A DNA stretch of 64,000 bases from Brachypodium distachyon. Lineage: Eukaryota > Streptophyta > Magnoliopsida > Poales > Poaceae. Below the pieces are notes generated by a model. That model did no database searches, was not told where the DNA came from, and was given only the letters and a program-made list of their open reading frames with translations. Position numbers and translations under genes: made by a program. How positions within the stretch are numbered: the first letter of the stretch is position 1; each line of letters starts with the position of its first letter. Where the stretch lies: the NCBI RefSeq assembly GCF_000005505.3, contig NC_016132.3, positions 28,572,501 to 28,636,500 of the forward strand, read 5' to 3'. This document shows, one piece after another, positions 22,001-33,324 of the stretch.

Positions 22001-23900
22001 ACCGCGGCATGGGATGGGAGAGCATAAGCTCCCCCATGGATGCAGGCGACGCCGCGAGGCTCCTGGAAGCCCGGCTCGTCGCCGCCAGTGCGGTCGGACT
22101 CGCGCTGCTCCTCAGCACGGGCCCTGTCTCGTCCCCGGGGAGGGCGCTCCCTGCCAGCGCAGGCTTGGCCGCGTCCTCCCTGGGCCTCCTCCCTGCCGGC
22201 GCCACCGCCGGCAGGCCTCGGCCCCACTCTGGGGTCATTCGGGCAATCTCGGGAGAGATGCACGATGTCGCCGCAGTTGAAGCAGGCGCCGGCTGCTCGG
22301 CGCTCCTCGTGGCGCTGCTCGCGCCGCTGCTTGATACCCTGTAGAATGCGGCAGTCCTGCGCGTCATGGGTGGAGTTGGCGTGGATGGGGCAGCAGGGCG
22401 CGTCACCCTGCTTGCCGCCCGTCCTGCCACCGGGCGAGGCCTTCTTCGCAGGCCTCGCAACCGCCCCCGAGTCCGCGGCGAGGACTTGCTTCCCGCTGCG
22501 CTTGCGGGAACTCTTCTTCTACGAGCCCTCTCCCGGGCTCGTGGCAGCCTTAGCAGAAAGTTCGGGCGCTAAGCACCCTTCCTCGGCCATGGCACACTTG
22601 TCCGCCAAGGCGTACAGATCCTGCATTCGTCCGGAGCCGATGCGTGCTCAGCTTCTCGTGCATCTTGGGGTCACGGGACGTTGATGGCGAAGGTGTTGAC
22701 AATGGCAGCAGCCTCCGCCTCCGGGATGGACTAGGAGAGACTAGAGAAACGGTTGATGAAGCTCCGCAACGTCTCTCCCGGCTTCTGCACTACAGTGTGC
22801 AGCTCCGCCATGGTCCCCGGGCGCTTGTAGCCGCCCTAGAACGCGCTCACAAACTGCTCGTGCAGGTCCGCCCAAGTGGCGATGGACCCAGCAGGCAGGT
22901 TGAGCAGCCAGGTTCTCGCTGATCCTTTCAGAACCATCGGGAACCAGTTGGCTCTGACCGCCCAATGTGTAGGTCAGGAGGAAATCCTTGGTATTCACGG
23001 TCCCGTCATACGTACCGAGCACGGGCGCTCGGAACTTGCGGGGCCATGTCACCCGCCGCAGCTCGCGCGTAAATGCGGTGCAGCCGTCCTCGGGGCCCAT
23101 AGGAGCATCTTCCTGCTCCTGCGAGCGTTGGCGCTCTACCTCACGCTGATGCCGGCGCTCCAGGCGCGGGCGCAGATCCTCTTGCTAGCGGGCATTCAAG
23201 ATGCCGCGCGCGTTACCTCGCGTGACGGTGGGTGACGAGTCCGAGGACCCCTCCGGGTCCCCTTCCCCCTGGCCTCCCTGCGGGGGAGGGTTTTCCCCTT
23301 GCTGTGAGGCGCGGGGCGCGCCTCCGTGCCCCGGGTTCTGCACGCAGCCAGAGCCTGCCAGGCCATATTCGCCCTGTGGCTGTTGGGCGGCGAGCGCGAG
23401 GAGCGCGTCCAACTCAGCGCTCCATGCCTCGTGTGCCGGCGTGCCCTGGGGCGGCTCGTAGCGCACCATGACTCGCGCGGCGATAGTGGCCTCCGCCGGG
23501 GTTTGCGTGGGAGGCTGCCGGTTTCCTGGATGGCTGCCCTCCGCCCTATGCCCGGACACCATCGGCTGAGCCGGACGCGAGCCGGTCGGCGTCACCCGCG
23601 ACGCTCCGTGCTCCTCGTGCGGCTGCTGCCGCTGCTGCGGTTCGTCGGCCTGCGGGCCACCCCGTTGCAGGGCGCGGGCGGCTTTGTGACCGCTCGCGCG
23701 ACAGGCTTTGGTGCTGGGAGCCGCCGGCCATCTCGACCAGTTTCAGCCGACGGTCAAGGAGGCGGCGGCGGCAGCTGTGATGGCTGTGCTCGGGCAGGCT
23801 CAGGACTACCCTGTTCCTTCGCACGTCGTGCGACGGCGTGTGCGCCGCTGGGGCCGCACGCGGGTCGATCCTTGAGTCACCAGCCCGCTTGGGGGGCATG
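21973..23900 (-). pseudogene. gag of element II
   Basis: Minus-strand capsid gene with the same blocks as element I. From the 5' side: an Arg/Gln-rich N-terminus, VMVRYEPPQGTPAHEAWSAE (near 23460), LERRHQREV-like Arg-rich stretch, RKFRAPVLGTYDGT (near 23020), DLYALADKCAMAEE-type sequence, and the metal-binding region near 22330-22400. The C-terminal part ends with GFQEPRGVACIHGGAYALPS (near 22040), leading into protease. Several frameshifts and stops break it (for example near 22535, 22734 and 22840). It should form the virus-like particle when intact. Confidence 0.8.
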
Positions 23901-23985
23901 GTGGCCTGCTCTGTCGTCGAAGAGGACGAGGCCGAAGGGGGTGTAAACGCTGCCGCTGGCGGTCACCGGCGAGCTCTCCTCACGC

Positions 23986-24005
23986 GCCCCCTACCTGGCA
24001 TGCCA
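23986..24005 (-). promoter_or_regulatory. Primer-binding site of element II
   Basis: The minus strand reads TGGCATGCCAGGTAGGGGGC, starting 2 nt inside the LTR end. Element III has TGGCGCGCCAGGTAGGGG at the same place (35536-35553), so the central CGCG has become CATG by C-to-T and G-to-A changes. This type of site is common in grass Ty3/Gypsy elements. I did not determine the tRNA. Confidence 0.75.
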
Positions 24006-24007
24006 GA

Positions 24008-24885
24008 TGTCGTCGCACGAGGCTCCGACACCGGGGATGCGTGGGCACCACCTTTTTAGGTTCGGCAGTGGGCTACGGGGATCGCTTCGGCGATCGCCGG
24101 TGGGGCCAGTGCGAAGCCTGGGGAGACACTAAGAACGCATGCACACGCTTTTTACCTAGGTTCGGGCCACCTTGCAGTGTAAAACCCTACGTCCTGCTTG
24201 TCTCAGCTTGTATTACAGAGAAACGGAGGGTTTACAAATTCCCAGGAAGAGTCACCGGGTGCTCTCTTTTCGGCTAAGTGCTCCTTGCTACTTTTTGTTA
24301 AGGCTAGTGCCGAACTGTGAGATGGTAGAACCCTTTGACCGTTGGGGGGGGGGGGGTCCTCCTTTTATAGCCAAGGGGACACCACAGGTGCCACGGTGCA
24401 TGGTTTACATGTGGCGAGCAAGGAGCTCGGGCAGCTCCTCCTCGGTGCGCTGGCATGCGTGCATGAGTGCCAACCCCGCGGCTAGGGGTCTGAGGCCTAA
24501 GAAATAGGACTGGACAGCCACTGTTCATCCGACTAGACGGGTAACGCCTCTCCTGTCAGCTTATTAAATGCGTCGTGTGCCTCACTCCTGTCTTGACGAG
24601 ACTGCACACTGGGTGCTTGCCGCGCACCCACGTGGCCCTGCTGCTCTGCTCGCTCGGCCCCGCCCTCACGGCGGGAACTTGCGCCCGGGAACACCTCCTC
24701 CCGTCAAGTGCCTTCCCGGGAGGTGCCCAGGAGGGATTGTTCCCCGAAGCCCCGCTAGCCCTTCTGGGCTGGTAGTTTGCCGGGCAACCTGCACGGTGCC
24801 GCCCGGGGTGAGATCCTCCCGGGAACTCAGCGATGCGACCCACGCGTCGTGCAACGGTGGTACCCCGGGTGCTACTGGTGCGACA
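24008..24885 (-). repeat. 5' LTR of element II
   Basis: An 878-bp LTR bounded by TGTCGTCGC (24008) and GTGCGACA (24885) in plus orientation, close to the copy at 9141-10014. It has a minus-strand TATA box (24362-24369) and a run of about 13 G at 24345-24357 that the other LTR lacks. Its inner edge is followed by the primer-binding site. Confidence 0.9.
24362..24369 (-). promoter_or_regulatory. TATA box in 5' LTR of element II
   Basis: Minus-strand TATAAAAG followed by GAGGACC, the same box as in the other Tat LTRs of this window. It would drive the genomic RNA of the element. Confidence 0.8.
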
Positions 24886-25222
24886 ACAATGCTGCGAGGG
24901 TATGCGTGCGGGTGCGTGTTGGCGTGCAGCATTGTGCCGAACACCTGGCGGGCGTGGGGGACAGTTTGCCCACCCTGTGTCCCTTTTTTTTAAACAACTG
25001 CTTGTAGACGGGCCACAGAGCGGGTTGGCCGGAGGCCCTTGTTGCCTAGGCTCCCCCTCTTTTTGTTTGTTGCACACGGGCAGGCCAAGCGCTTCGGCCC
25101 AGGAGGCTTGGCCTCCTCTTTTTTTTGCACGCAGGTTGGTCGAGGGCTTCGGCCCAGGATGTTTGGCCTCCTTTTTTTATCATGCGGGCCGGCCGAATGC
25201 TTCGGCTTGGGAGGCTTGGCCG
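24886..25222. other. Short T-rich and GC-rich repeats upstream of gene-like island
   Basis: No gene seen. From about 25083 to 25235 a unit of 50-60 bp built on CTTCGGCCCAGGAGGCTTGG followed by a T run is present three times (near 25090, 25148 and 25200). The stretch ends just before the ATG at 25223. It belongs neither to the LTR on its left nor clearly to the island on its right. Confidence 0.5.
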
Positions 25223-27416
25223 ATGGCAAGGAGTTCAAGCAACCATAAGTGGCACCCAGGGTGCATCGTGGTTTTTTCGGATTGGTCCCACGCCGGCTCG
25301 TGTGTGCCCGTCCACCCCTTCCTGCTGGAATTCTTGGAGACGTACGGCATCGAGTTGGCTCAGCTTCACCCTTCGACGATCGTGAGGTTGAACGTGTTCT
25401 GTTGGCTGTGCGAGACAGCACTTCACGAGGAGCCTTCGATGAGGTTGTTGCTGTTCTACTTCACCGTGGAGGTGAGGGAGTCGCTCACTCCTTACGGCTT
25501 TACTCTGAGCGCCTTTGGTTCAGTGAACCTGAGGCTTCGTTCTGGCTTCGGGGATGATTTTCTGCTCATGCCGGAGAGGAGCACGGTGAAGTTGTTCGAC
25601 AAGTGGGAGTCCTAGTGGTTTTTCCTTTGGACTTCTAGGATACGTCTTCGACACACGGGTGATCTTCCTTGACACTCAGGGGTCGGAGGACTCAAGGAGG
25701 TGCCTCACCCTGGCGAGCCTCGGTCGGACCTTTGGAAGGTGACCAAGATCAAGGAGGTGTCCGCCGAGAGGAGCTTTCGTGACCTTATGGAGGAGATGGT
25801 GATGACGGGGCGCTTCATGGTTAGGAGCCACTCAAGGTCCGAGATCGGGATTCCTCGATCTTTCCGTCCCCCGCAGTCAGTCACCACGCGTGAGTACCAC
25901 TCTTTTTACCCTTCGCGCCTTGATTGTTTTTCCCTTGCGACGTCACTTCACAATTTTGGCTCGTCTCTTTTCAGCGACGTTTTCCGAGGAGAGGGCGGCG
26001 TTGTGGGCCGTGCAGCTGATAGGTCCATATGGCAGGGCGGAGCACCGTGATTACGAGACCAGGATCAGTGGCGTGGGACGCCACAATATCATCGCGAAGT
26101 GCTTTGGGAAGATGGTGCCGATGCGATAGGATCCGAAGCATGGCCGCCTCCTCCGAGTGGGTGATCGTTACTCCCACTTCGCGACACCGTCGATGTTGGC
26201 GGTGGGGTCCAAGTTGCGGGATTCTTGCGGGAAGGTGAAGGCTGGAGCGGCGGTGTTGGACCTGGCGGTGCCCGTCATGCCAACTCCCATGGTACCCCGC
26301 ACGTCGAGTGGATGCAAGAGGAAGGCCCCACCGACTCCTTCTCCTTCTTACGACTACGCGGTGATGGAGTTGTCTACCAGAGCCAGCGGTGCGGGCGTCC
26401 AGGTGTTCTCCATTGGTCGGGAGCGGCCTGAGGAGGATGCTCCTACCTCGGGTGAGGGCCCTTTCTTTGGTTATGTTGTTCCTCTTTGGCAAGGAACTTG
26501 ACAAGATTTTCATTGCTTGTTTTCAAGTGCGAGGGCTGCGGCACCTGGGGAACTCGAGGGCGAGCCCCCGACTCGAGCAGAGGATGGAGCACTCTCGAGG
26601 ATTGAGGACGGAGTGAGAGACCCACTTGCAACACTGGAGCTGGTGAGCATCCGTGACATGTCTCCCTTGATCCTTCGGGTCTTGATTTGCGCTAACATCC
26701 ATCTTTTCCCTAGGTGAGGGGTTTGGTCGAGGCCGTGGGTGCTCTTCCTGCCCTCAAGACTCAAGTGGGGTCGCTTTTCGCTGCTTTGTACGTGGAGATG
26801 TCCAGGTCTACCCTTGCCTTGAGCGAGTTGGCTTCGGAAAGGGCGCAGTGTGTGGTCGTGGAGGCTGAGATTTCCCGCATTTTGGCGGAGCTTTCGTCTG
26901 AGCTTTCCCGTGTTTCCCGCGTTTCCTCTCGCCGAGGAGCGCCAAAGGGACGAGATCGTGAGGACCTGTCGAGTTGAGGAGGATTTGGTGGTAGCCAACC
27001 TCGATATGGAGCATGCTTCCGTCAAGGTGGAGTTGGCGACAGCGGTGGATGGCCCGATGCTTGCTCCTCGTGCTCGCCCTCCTCCGGATCGTCGCCCCGA
27101 GGTGGTTTCACTTTTACTTGCTCATGCCACCGAGATCCGGGAGACGATGATTTGCTTGAGGAATGTTTCTTGGCTGGATATTCCTCCGTGTTGCACGGTG
27201 GATGAGGCGAGCAGGGCGCTTACTTCCCAGGTGGAGCTCATTGTGCCCACCGTGAAGAAGTGCCTCCTGAGTACAGGCGCTCGACTTGTTTTGTCGGTGG
27301 TCGCGGCTGTCCTGGACGGCGGTGTCGGGATGAGCGGACTTGAGGGTGAGATGTCTCACGAGGCGAAGAAGGTTCTGGTGGACCAAGGAGCTCCTCTTCG
27401 CGGTCAGGCTTGACGT
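25223..27416 (+). pseudogene. Decayed multi-exon gene-like island, possible second-type aORF
   Basis: Starts with ATG at 25223 (MARSSSNHKW). Exon 1 encodes VPVHPFLLEFLETYGIELAQ and LNVFCWLCETALHEEPSM, then a TAG at 25613 where Trp is likely, and continues in frame to SFRPPQSVTT. A donor GTGAGT at 25890 pairs with an acceptor ending TTTTCAG at 25974. Joined in phase, exon 2 reads TFSEERAALWAVQLIGPYGR. Further plausible introns end at about 26526 and 26714 (TTTTCCCTAG). The last exon is coiled-coil-like (LVEAVGALPALKTQVGSLFA, then LAELSSELSRVSRVSS) and ends at 27411-27413. The PLHPFxxxxLxxYGxxxxxL pattern is reminiscent of the aORF domain of other Ty3/Gypsy families, but I do not recognise the gene. 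Confidence 0.5.
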
Positions 27417-27446
27417 TTCGTGCGTAGCCTTGAGCCTGCTTTGCAA

Positions 27447-28001
27447 GAGGGTAATGGCGAGGTGAGAAAACTATACAAAACAAACAACATACACATACAT
27501 AAACACACAATTCACATCACGACAAAATAAGATATGCTATGATGCGATGCAACATGTGACATGAATTGGTTTATTTTATTCGGGTGATCAACTGGTCCTA
27601 AGCATTGGTAATTAAAACAAATGCATTAGGGTTTAAAAAAAAGGCAAAAACAATTGATTAAAACCCTAAATTATAGTTTCATTGGCATCAGCCAAATAAT
27701 TTAATTCAAAATATTTATTTATCTGTCCCCAATGGACAGAGTACAATAAAAAAAATTTAGGCACCGGTTTAATTAAAAAGGATTTCTAAATAATTAGTTA
27801 TTAATTAAATGGCATTAAACCCTATTCTGTAAATTGACTGAGGTTAAGTTATTCAAATTTAATTTTAAACAGTGCCAAAAGATTCTACAGGTCAAGAGCT
27901 TTCCAGAAAGGTAAAATTTGTTAAATTTGGCCAAAGGGTTTAAAAGTTATGATCAATTTCTAGTGGATTTTCTGTAAAAGTGCCATTTTAGTTATGATCA
28001 A
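27447..28001 (-). repeat. AT-rich LTR-like fragment related to the TGTAACATCCC family
   Basis: The stretch shares a series of short matches, in the same order, with the LTR at 61539-64000: GGTAATGGCGAGG, CACACAATxCAxxAC, CCAATGGACAGAG, TTCTGTAAATTG, CAGTGCCAAAAxATTCTA and CCAGAAAGGT. It is more diverged than the three clear family members and is cut on the right by the LTR of element IV at about 28002. No ORF. Confidence 0.6.
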
Positions 28002-28479
28002 TGGCGTGCATGGGTGCCACCTCCGCTGCTAGGGGCTTAAGACCCTAGGGTAGGATTAGACAACCACTGTTCCTTGGATTGGACGGGTAACTACCCATCG
28101 GTCGGCTCGCTTACTCAGCCGTGCGCCTTACTCCTTGCCTCGGTGGGACCGCGCGTCCCTCGCCTGCAATGCGCCCGCGTGGCGCTGTCCACTGGGCCCC
28201 ACGACTCGAGGCGGGGGCACGCGCCCGGGAACCCCCAGACCCAGCAAGTCGACCCCGGGAAGCACCCGGGCCCAACGCACCAGGGAACCCCCTCCCGGGA
28301 AGCAGCTTCCCGGGAGGTGCCCAAGCAGGCGTATTCCCTGAAGCCCCGCTAGCCCCTTTCGGGCTGGTAGCTTGCCGGGGAGCTCATAGGCGCTCCCCGG
28401 GATGAGACCTTCCCGGGAACCCAGGAGAGGGGCCCGCGCGTCGCGCAGCGGTGGTACCCCAGGTGCCACTGGTGCGACA
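28002..28479 (-). repeat. Partial 3' LTR of element IV
   Basis: The right edge GGTGCGACA (28479) is the LTR 5' end on the minus strand. Sequence to the left follows the element III LTR (GGACGGGTAACTACCC, CCTAGGGTAGGATTAGACAA, GCATGGGTGCCACC) and breaks at about 28002, so only the upstream half of the LTR, without its TATA box, remains. Confidence 0.85.
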
Positions 28480-28768
28480 GTAGCCCCGGGCGTGGGCCGG
28501 CATCACCTGCTCCCGGAAGGGCCTCCCACTAGTCGGTTGCCGGGCTACGCCCTTAACCGACGTGTGGGCCCCGATCCGTCGCGGGCCCACGTCCCTTCGC
28601 TGCCCCATGTATGGCGCCATTACAAGCGGAGCAGTGGACGCGCGATCTCCGCCCTAACTCCCTCCCCTAAGGGTAGTTAAGGCCACCCCGCGCATTACTT
28701 CCAGTGATTAGGAGTTATCTCCGCGCACCCGTAGGGTATGGAACCGGCCGTTTCCAAACGGCCGGGCA

Positions 28769-28777
28769 TCATAAAGC
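28769..28777 (+). promoter_or_regulatory. TATA-like box of the aORF, element IV
   Basis: TCATAAAGC lies 111 bp upstream of the aORF ATG at 28880, at the same distance as in elements II and III. Confidence 0.55.
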
Positions 28778-28879
28778 CTCCACTGGTCCCAAAAGGGGAA
28801 CAACACTTTGCCCCTTCGCCTCCATCCTCTTTCGTGTCTCGTATCCCTGCGCTCCTGCCAGCTTCCGCCCTCGCTTTTC

Positions 28880-31800
28880 ATGGCGCCCCCCACCACCAGG
28901 AAGGGGAAGGAGGTCCAAACCTCGAAGAAGCCCGCGACAAGCAAGACCGAGGCGGCAATCAAAGCGGCCGCCGCGAAGGACCAGAAGAGGTGGGAGATGC
29001 GTGCCACAGTCGCCTTCTTCCGCCCCGGCTATAACGGCGAGGCACTAGGGAAGCTCTGGCTCGCCGTCGCCTCCAGCTTTAACGAGCACGGGGAGACGCA
29101 GATCTTCCCGGCGGACGTCGAGCACCAGGACAACGATTTCCGGGTGTTCACGCGCTTCCTCCTCTGCGGCATGGTGCCGCCCTTCTCTCTGTTCCTCCAC
29201 GCACTGATGGAATCTTATCAGTTGCGGGTGCGCAGCTCCACCCCACCTCGCTCTTCCTCCTCGCCACCTTCCAGTTCCTCTGCGAGGCGTTCGTGGGGAT
29301 GATGCCGTCGGTGGGGCTCTTCCGCCACTACTTCTACCCGCGAATCGACAATGCGAAGGCGATGTCGTCAGGGGTGGTCTTCCGCACCCGCGACCAGATG
29401 AAGTCCGAGTTCATCGTCCGGTCAGGGAAGAAGATTGAAAAAGAGTGGCGGGGCGACTGGTGCTGGGTCCGGGTGGAGGACCCCCAGGAGTTCATCCAGT
29501 CGCCGACGGAGTTGCCGGTACCCAGAACGGCTGGCAGGACAGGTACCACCGCGACACTGACCTCCTCCCCATCATGGAGAAGATCAAGGCGCTGCGGCTA
29601 GCGGGGCTCACCGATGTCGATGTGGCGCGCACCTTCGTCCATCGGCGCATAGCCCCGCTGCAGCTCCGCTCCCGGCCCGCGTGGAATGACACGGGTTTCC
29701 GGGACAGGACACACCTCTAGGCAGACGGCATGGATTTAGAGTCCCTCAGGACTCCGGCGAGATCTTGCAATCAAAGGAGTTCCCACCGGGGGTTTCCGCT
29801 CTCCACGCCGGCGTCAAGGCACTTAGCGACATCGTCGGCGCCTTCCCCCCCTGCAACGAGTGGGGGCTGATGGACGACACCCCCACCCGGGTCCCGCACG
29901 CTCCCCTACAAGCATCCCGCGGGAAGCAGGTGCTCGAGGAGAGCGAGCGCGGGACCGAGCCCAGCTGGCCCTCCCTCCGATCGCTGGACGACGAGGCGGG
30001 CCAGGTGGCCGCGTCTTCGGAAGTCGTCGCCATGGAGGACGTCGACGAGGAAAGCAGCGACAGCACGCCCTGGATCGTGAGAAGATCGAGGGCGTTCGCA
30101 GCGGCCGCAGCCATCTCCTCAACGGCGACGTCCGCCCCGGCAGCGGCCCCCAACCTGGCGGCGGCGGCAGCTTCTAGGGCGCCCGTCGGTACCTCGACGG
30201 CACCAGCGGAAACACGGGCCGCGGGGGCCTCGGCGGCGGCCCCTGCCTTGGCAACTGCAATTCCTGTTAGCCAAACTCACGAACATACCTTCTCTTTCTG
30301 CAGTGATCGGCAGCTCGCCCACGGCAAGCCTCTTGGACGCTCCCGCAGGCGCAGGCGAGGTAGGGGAGGCTGCCCCGGCAAGCCCGAAGGCCGCACAAGG
30401 TAACCGCGCCGGTCGCCCTTGTTCGCCTTTGATAGCTCCAGCCATCGCCGATCCTCATACTTCTCATTGCTGTAGGCACAGGTGCGCCCCTGCCAGGAAC
30501 GGGCGCACCCGTGGTCGACCCTGACTCGGTCGTCGAGGCCGCGAGGGCGGAGGTGGAGTCGGAAACGGCTCTCACGTCCGGCCCGGCTGCGAATGACACA
30601 GCGGCAGCAGAGGACACCGCCGCCACCGTGACGGCACCTAGCGACGCGCCTGAGGCCGCGGACGTGGCCGGCACGGGCTAACCTGTCGTCCAATAGGGGG
30701 CAACGCCCGCCGGAGGCAGGGAGCCTTCTCCAACCCCGGGGTCCCTGAGCGCAGGCGCGGGGGAAGTTGCCGGGGAAGGACGGCAAGACCCCTGGGAGCA
30801 AGTTGGCGACCCCACGCCTAGCCCAACTTCGGCAGCAGGGGCTTCATCATCCTCGAGAGCTATCCCCGGCACCGACCTCGACACCCTCGCCGGGGTCGCT
30901 TGGAACCCCCTAACCTGGGATTTGAGCGTCTTTGAGCGGGGGCGCCGGTTCCTAGACGCCGTCCGGGACCAGCAATTTGCCTTCGTCACCTCCTACAACG
31001 AGGTGAGGGAGCGCCACACCGCCGCGAAGAATCAACTCGGCGAGGTGCGAGAGGCCGTGGAGAGAGAGGGGCGCGAACTCTCCCGGCGGCGCGAGGAGGC
31101 GCGCCTCGCCGAAGAGGAGGCACGTCTGGCCCGGCAAGCCATGGAGGCCGCTCGGGAGCCGGTAGTCCCGGAGACCGAGCTCCGTCGGCAACTAGAGGTC
31201 CAGCGCGTGGAGCTCCAAGGAAGGCTCGAGACGATGGCGGCAACTCTCGAAACGGCCCGGAAGGAGCATGCCGAGGTGCTCGCGACGGCCCAAACGCGGC
31301 TGGACGAGATGAGCGAGCTGATCGCCAATTACCGCGGCAAAATCCAAGGCCTCCGCGTCCTGCTGGAGGTGCAGGTCAAGGCTGCCGAGGATGCGGCGAG
31401 AGCGGCGGCTCGGCACGAGGCCGAGCTCAACTCCGCCAAAGACAGAGCGGCCGGGCTTGAGGACGAGTTGGCCACCGTCCGGGAAGAGCTCGCCAAGGCC
31501 GGCGAGGACAACGCGACCAAGGCCGCAGAGCTTGAGAGGCTAGAGGGCCACGTCAGCAAGGCCAAGAAGGCCGCGGAAGATGCCCGACTCCACCATGGCA
31601 CGCTGATCGGGCAGCGGCAGCTTGAGACGGAGAAGCTGACAAAGATCGCCCAATCGCTACACGACCTGCTGCACAAGTTCGAGCTGCAGGCGGCGGAGGT
31701 GGACGGCACGGACGTCACGACGCTGATCCCCTTCTTCTCCGACTTGGTGGGGAAGCTCGGGGTGCTTGATGTCTGGATCGCCAGCTATGGCGCCAACGAA

Positions 31801-32028
31801 GTCGCCAACTGCGCCCGGGAGGTTGCCGGGACAATCCTCCCGCGGATTGATCTCTGGGACCCAGAGTTTCCTTTTGAGTCCCTGCTGGACGCTTGGTCCG
31901 ACAGCGAGGACGAGCCCACGCACACCCAAGCAGTGCGCGCGTTCGTCGACGAGGTCGTCCAGCGGATGCAGATGAAGCCGGAGCCTGATCTCCCAGCCGA
32001 CCCCCCGGCCGGAGACGGCGACAACTAG
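28880..32028 (+). pseudogene. Antisense ORF (aORF) of element IV
   Basis: Starts MAPPTTRKGKEVQTSKKP. The N-terminal domain (about residues 60-210) has DNDFRVFTRFLLCGMVPPFS, MESYQLRV and GLFRHYFYPRIDNA and resembles the putative gypsy type transposon family. Frameshifts occur near 29235 and 29515. Exon 2 is 30304-30399 (96 nt) and intron 2 is 30400-30475 (GTAACC...CTGTAG). The intron 1 acceptor TTTCTGCAG (30303) is present, but the donor seen in element III is deleted. Exon 3 carries stops near 30679 and 30694, then an uninterrupted 368-codon coiled-coil ORF from 30922 to 32028 ending PPAGDGDN. This is the longest intact coiled-coil part in the window. Confidence 0.75.
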
Positions 32029-33324
32029 TTGCCACAGCCCCCAGCTGTGCTCGCTCTTCCACTGTACCTTCTTTTGTTTGCTTCCCCTGCAAGTATGGCG
32101 CTTAGCGCCGGTTGAACAATCACATTTTGATTAGTCCATGTAATCATTCGACACTTAGTCAATCAGCTTGTTAATTTGCTTAATTTTTGTCCCTTATTCC
32201 CGAGGCTGCCTCGCGGGATGGTTCCCTTTGCCGTTGTGTGTTACGCCTTGTGTTGCCGGGGACTTGCACACCCCACCCTTGACCAGACCAGGGACCCGGG
32301 ACGGACCCGTGGTGCGGACCTGGGGCCAAGCGGTAGGCGACGAGCCACTCCGCTTGCGGGGTAACTACTCCAAGCCGTGTCCTCCCGGGACGGACCCGGG
32401 AGCCACACGAGGAGCGCACTCCCCCTGGAAGCGTCCTCCTCACACTTCGGCCACGCGCAGGTTCCGGGACCACACTCGGCAAAGCAGCGTTAATTCTTAG
32501 TTAAGTAAACTTTTTCGACAAGTCCGTTATTCCTGACGCTGTCTAGCGGGGTGGCCCCTTTTAGCCTTAGCGTATTTTGCCTTGTGTCATGGGGGACTCG
32601 TGCGCGCCTCACTCTTGACCGGACCAAGGACCCGGGACGGACCCGTGGTGCCGACCTGGGGCCAACCGGTAGCGGGGAGCCATTCCACTTGCGGGGTAAC
32701 TACTCCAAGCCGTGCCCCTCCGGGGCGGACCCGCGAAGCCACACGGGGAGCGCACTCCCCCCGCAAGAGTCCCTTTTAACACTTCGGCTACGCGCGGGAT
32801 CCGGGGCCGCACCCAGCGAGACAGTGCTCAGTTTCGTTCTGCTCTTAGCGAATTCAGCGTTCATGTTCAGACACTTAGCTTTTCCGTTCGGTCCAATGCC
32901 TCGTGACGCTCGGCGGTAGAGTGCAGACAGGGCACTGCCTTGGTAGGAAATCACCTTGGGTACCTGTTCAACGGAAACGATCTCTGAGGGATGCGGTAGT
33001 ATCGCCGCCAGCGGCAACCGCTGACGACGATGCTACCACCACGCTCACGCGACAACCCTTGCCTTAAGGGACGGACCCTGGCTTTCAGGGAGGAACCCTG
33101 GCCTTCAGGGAGGAACCCTGGCTTAGGAGGACTCCGTCCCGGGAGCAGCCGCAAGACGACTATAACGTCCTCACCGCCAGCTGCGCCCCACCCAGCACGG
33201 CAGGCACGGGTGGCGAGAAAGTTATAGCCTCCCAGCGACAGCCCCCGCAACCAAAGAGACCTAGTTTTTTCTGGGGAACTCGTCCCAAGGGATGTGACAG
33301 CCCTTGTTTCCCGGGAGCAAAACA
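32029..33324. other. Spacer of element IV (noncoding)
   Basis: Contains a tandem duplication (32195-32865) and the continuation GGACTCCGTCCCGGGAGCAG to CGACTATAACGTCCTCACCG at 33135-33175, which is the empty-site counterpart of the solo LTR B insertion in element I. Between about 33060 and 33125 a 22-bp unit with AGGGAGGAACCCTGGC is repeated three times with drift. It ends at 33324, where the RT fragment begins. Confidence 0.75.
32195..32865. repeat. Two-copy tandem duplication, period about 335 bp
   Basis: Copy 1 (about 32195-32500) and copy 2 (about 32535-32865) both run through CGCCTTGTGT, GGACCCGGGACGGACCCGTG, TTGCGGGGTAACTACTCCA and GGGAGCGCACTCCCCC-like strings. The anchor GACCAGACCAGGGACCC at 32281 recurs as GACCGGACCAAGGACCC at 32616. 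Elements I and II have this module once. Copy 2 is the closer match to element I. Confidence 0.8.

Larger units (their letters stand above)
9141..24885 (-). mobile_element. Tat-lineage Ty3/Gypsy element II, full layout
   Basis: Minus-strand element with LTRs of 874 bp (9141-10014) and 878 bp (24008-24885), both ending TGTCG...CGACA in plus orientation. Reading on the minus strand: 5' LTR, primer-binding site, gag, protease, RT, RNase H, integrase, spacer with tandem repeats, antisense ORF (coded on plus), 3' LTR. Solo LTRs A (15228-16239) and D (20724-21729) are later insertions with target duplications, so the element itself is about 13.7 kb. No 5-bp duplication flanks it (GCGGC on the left, ACAAT on the right), which suggests an altered end or recombination. 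All genes carry stops. Confidence 0.85.
28002..33324 (-). mobile_element. Tat element IV, partial (LTR piece, aORF, spacer)
   Basis: The layout from left is part of an LTR (minus orientation), untranslated leader of the aORF, aORF on plus, and spacer. This is the 3' half of a minus-strand Tat element. Its pol is absent. At 33324/33325 the spacer is joined to a plus-strand RT fragment, so the right side was replaced by an inverted piece of a related element. The left side lacks the rest of the LTR. Confidence 0.8.

Noticed and set aside
24345..24357. Run of about 13 G in the 5' LTR of element II
   Set aside because: Absent from the other LTR; most likely slippage or a sequencing artefact.
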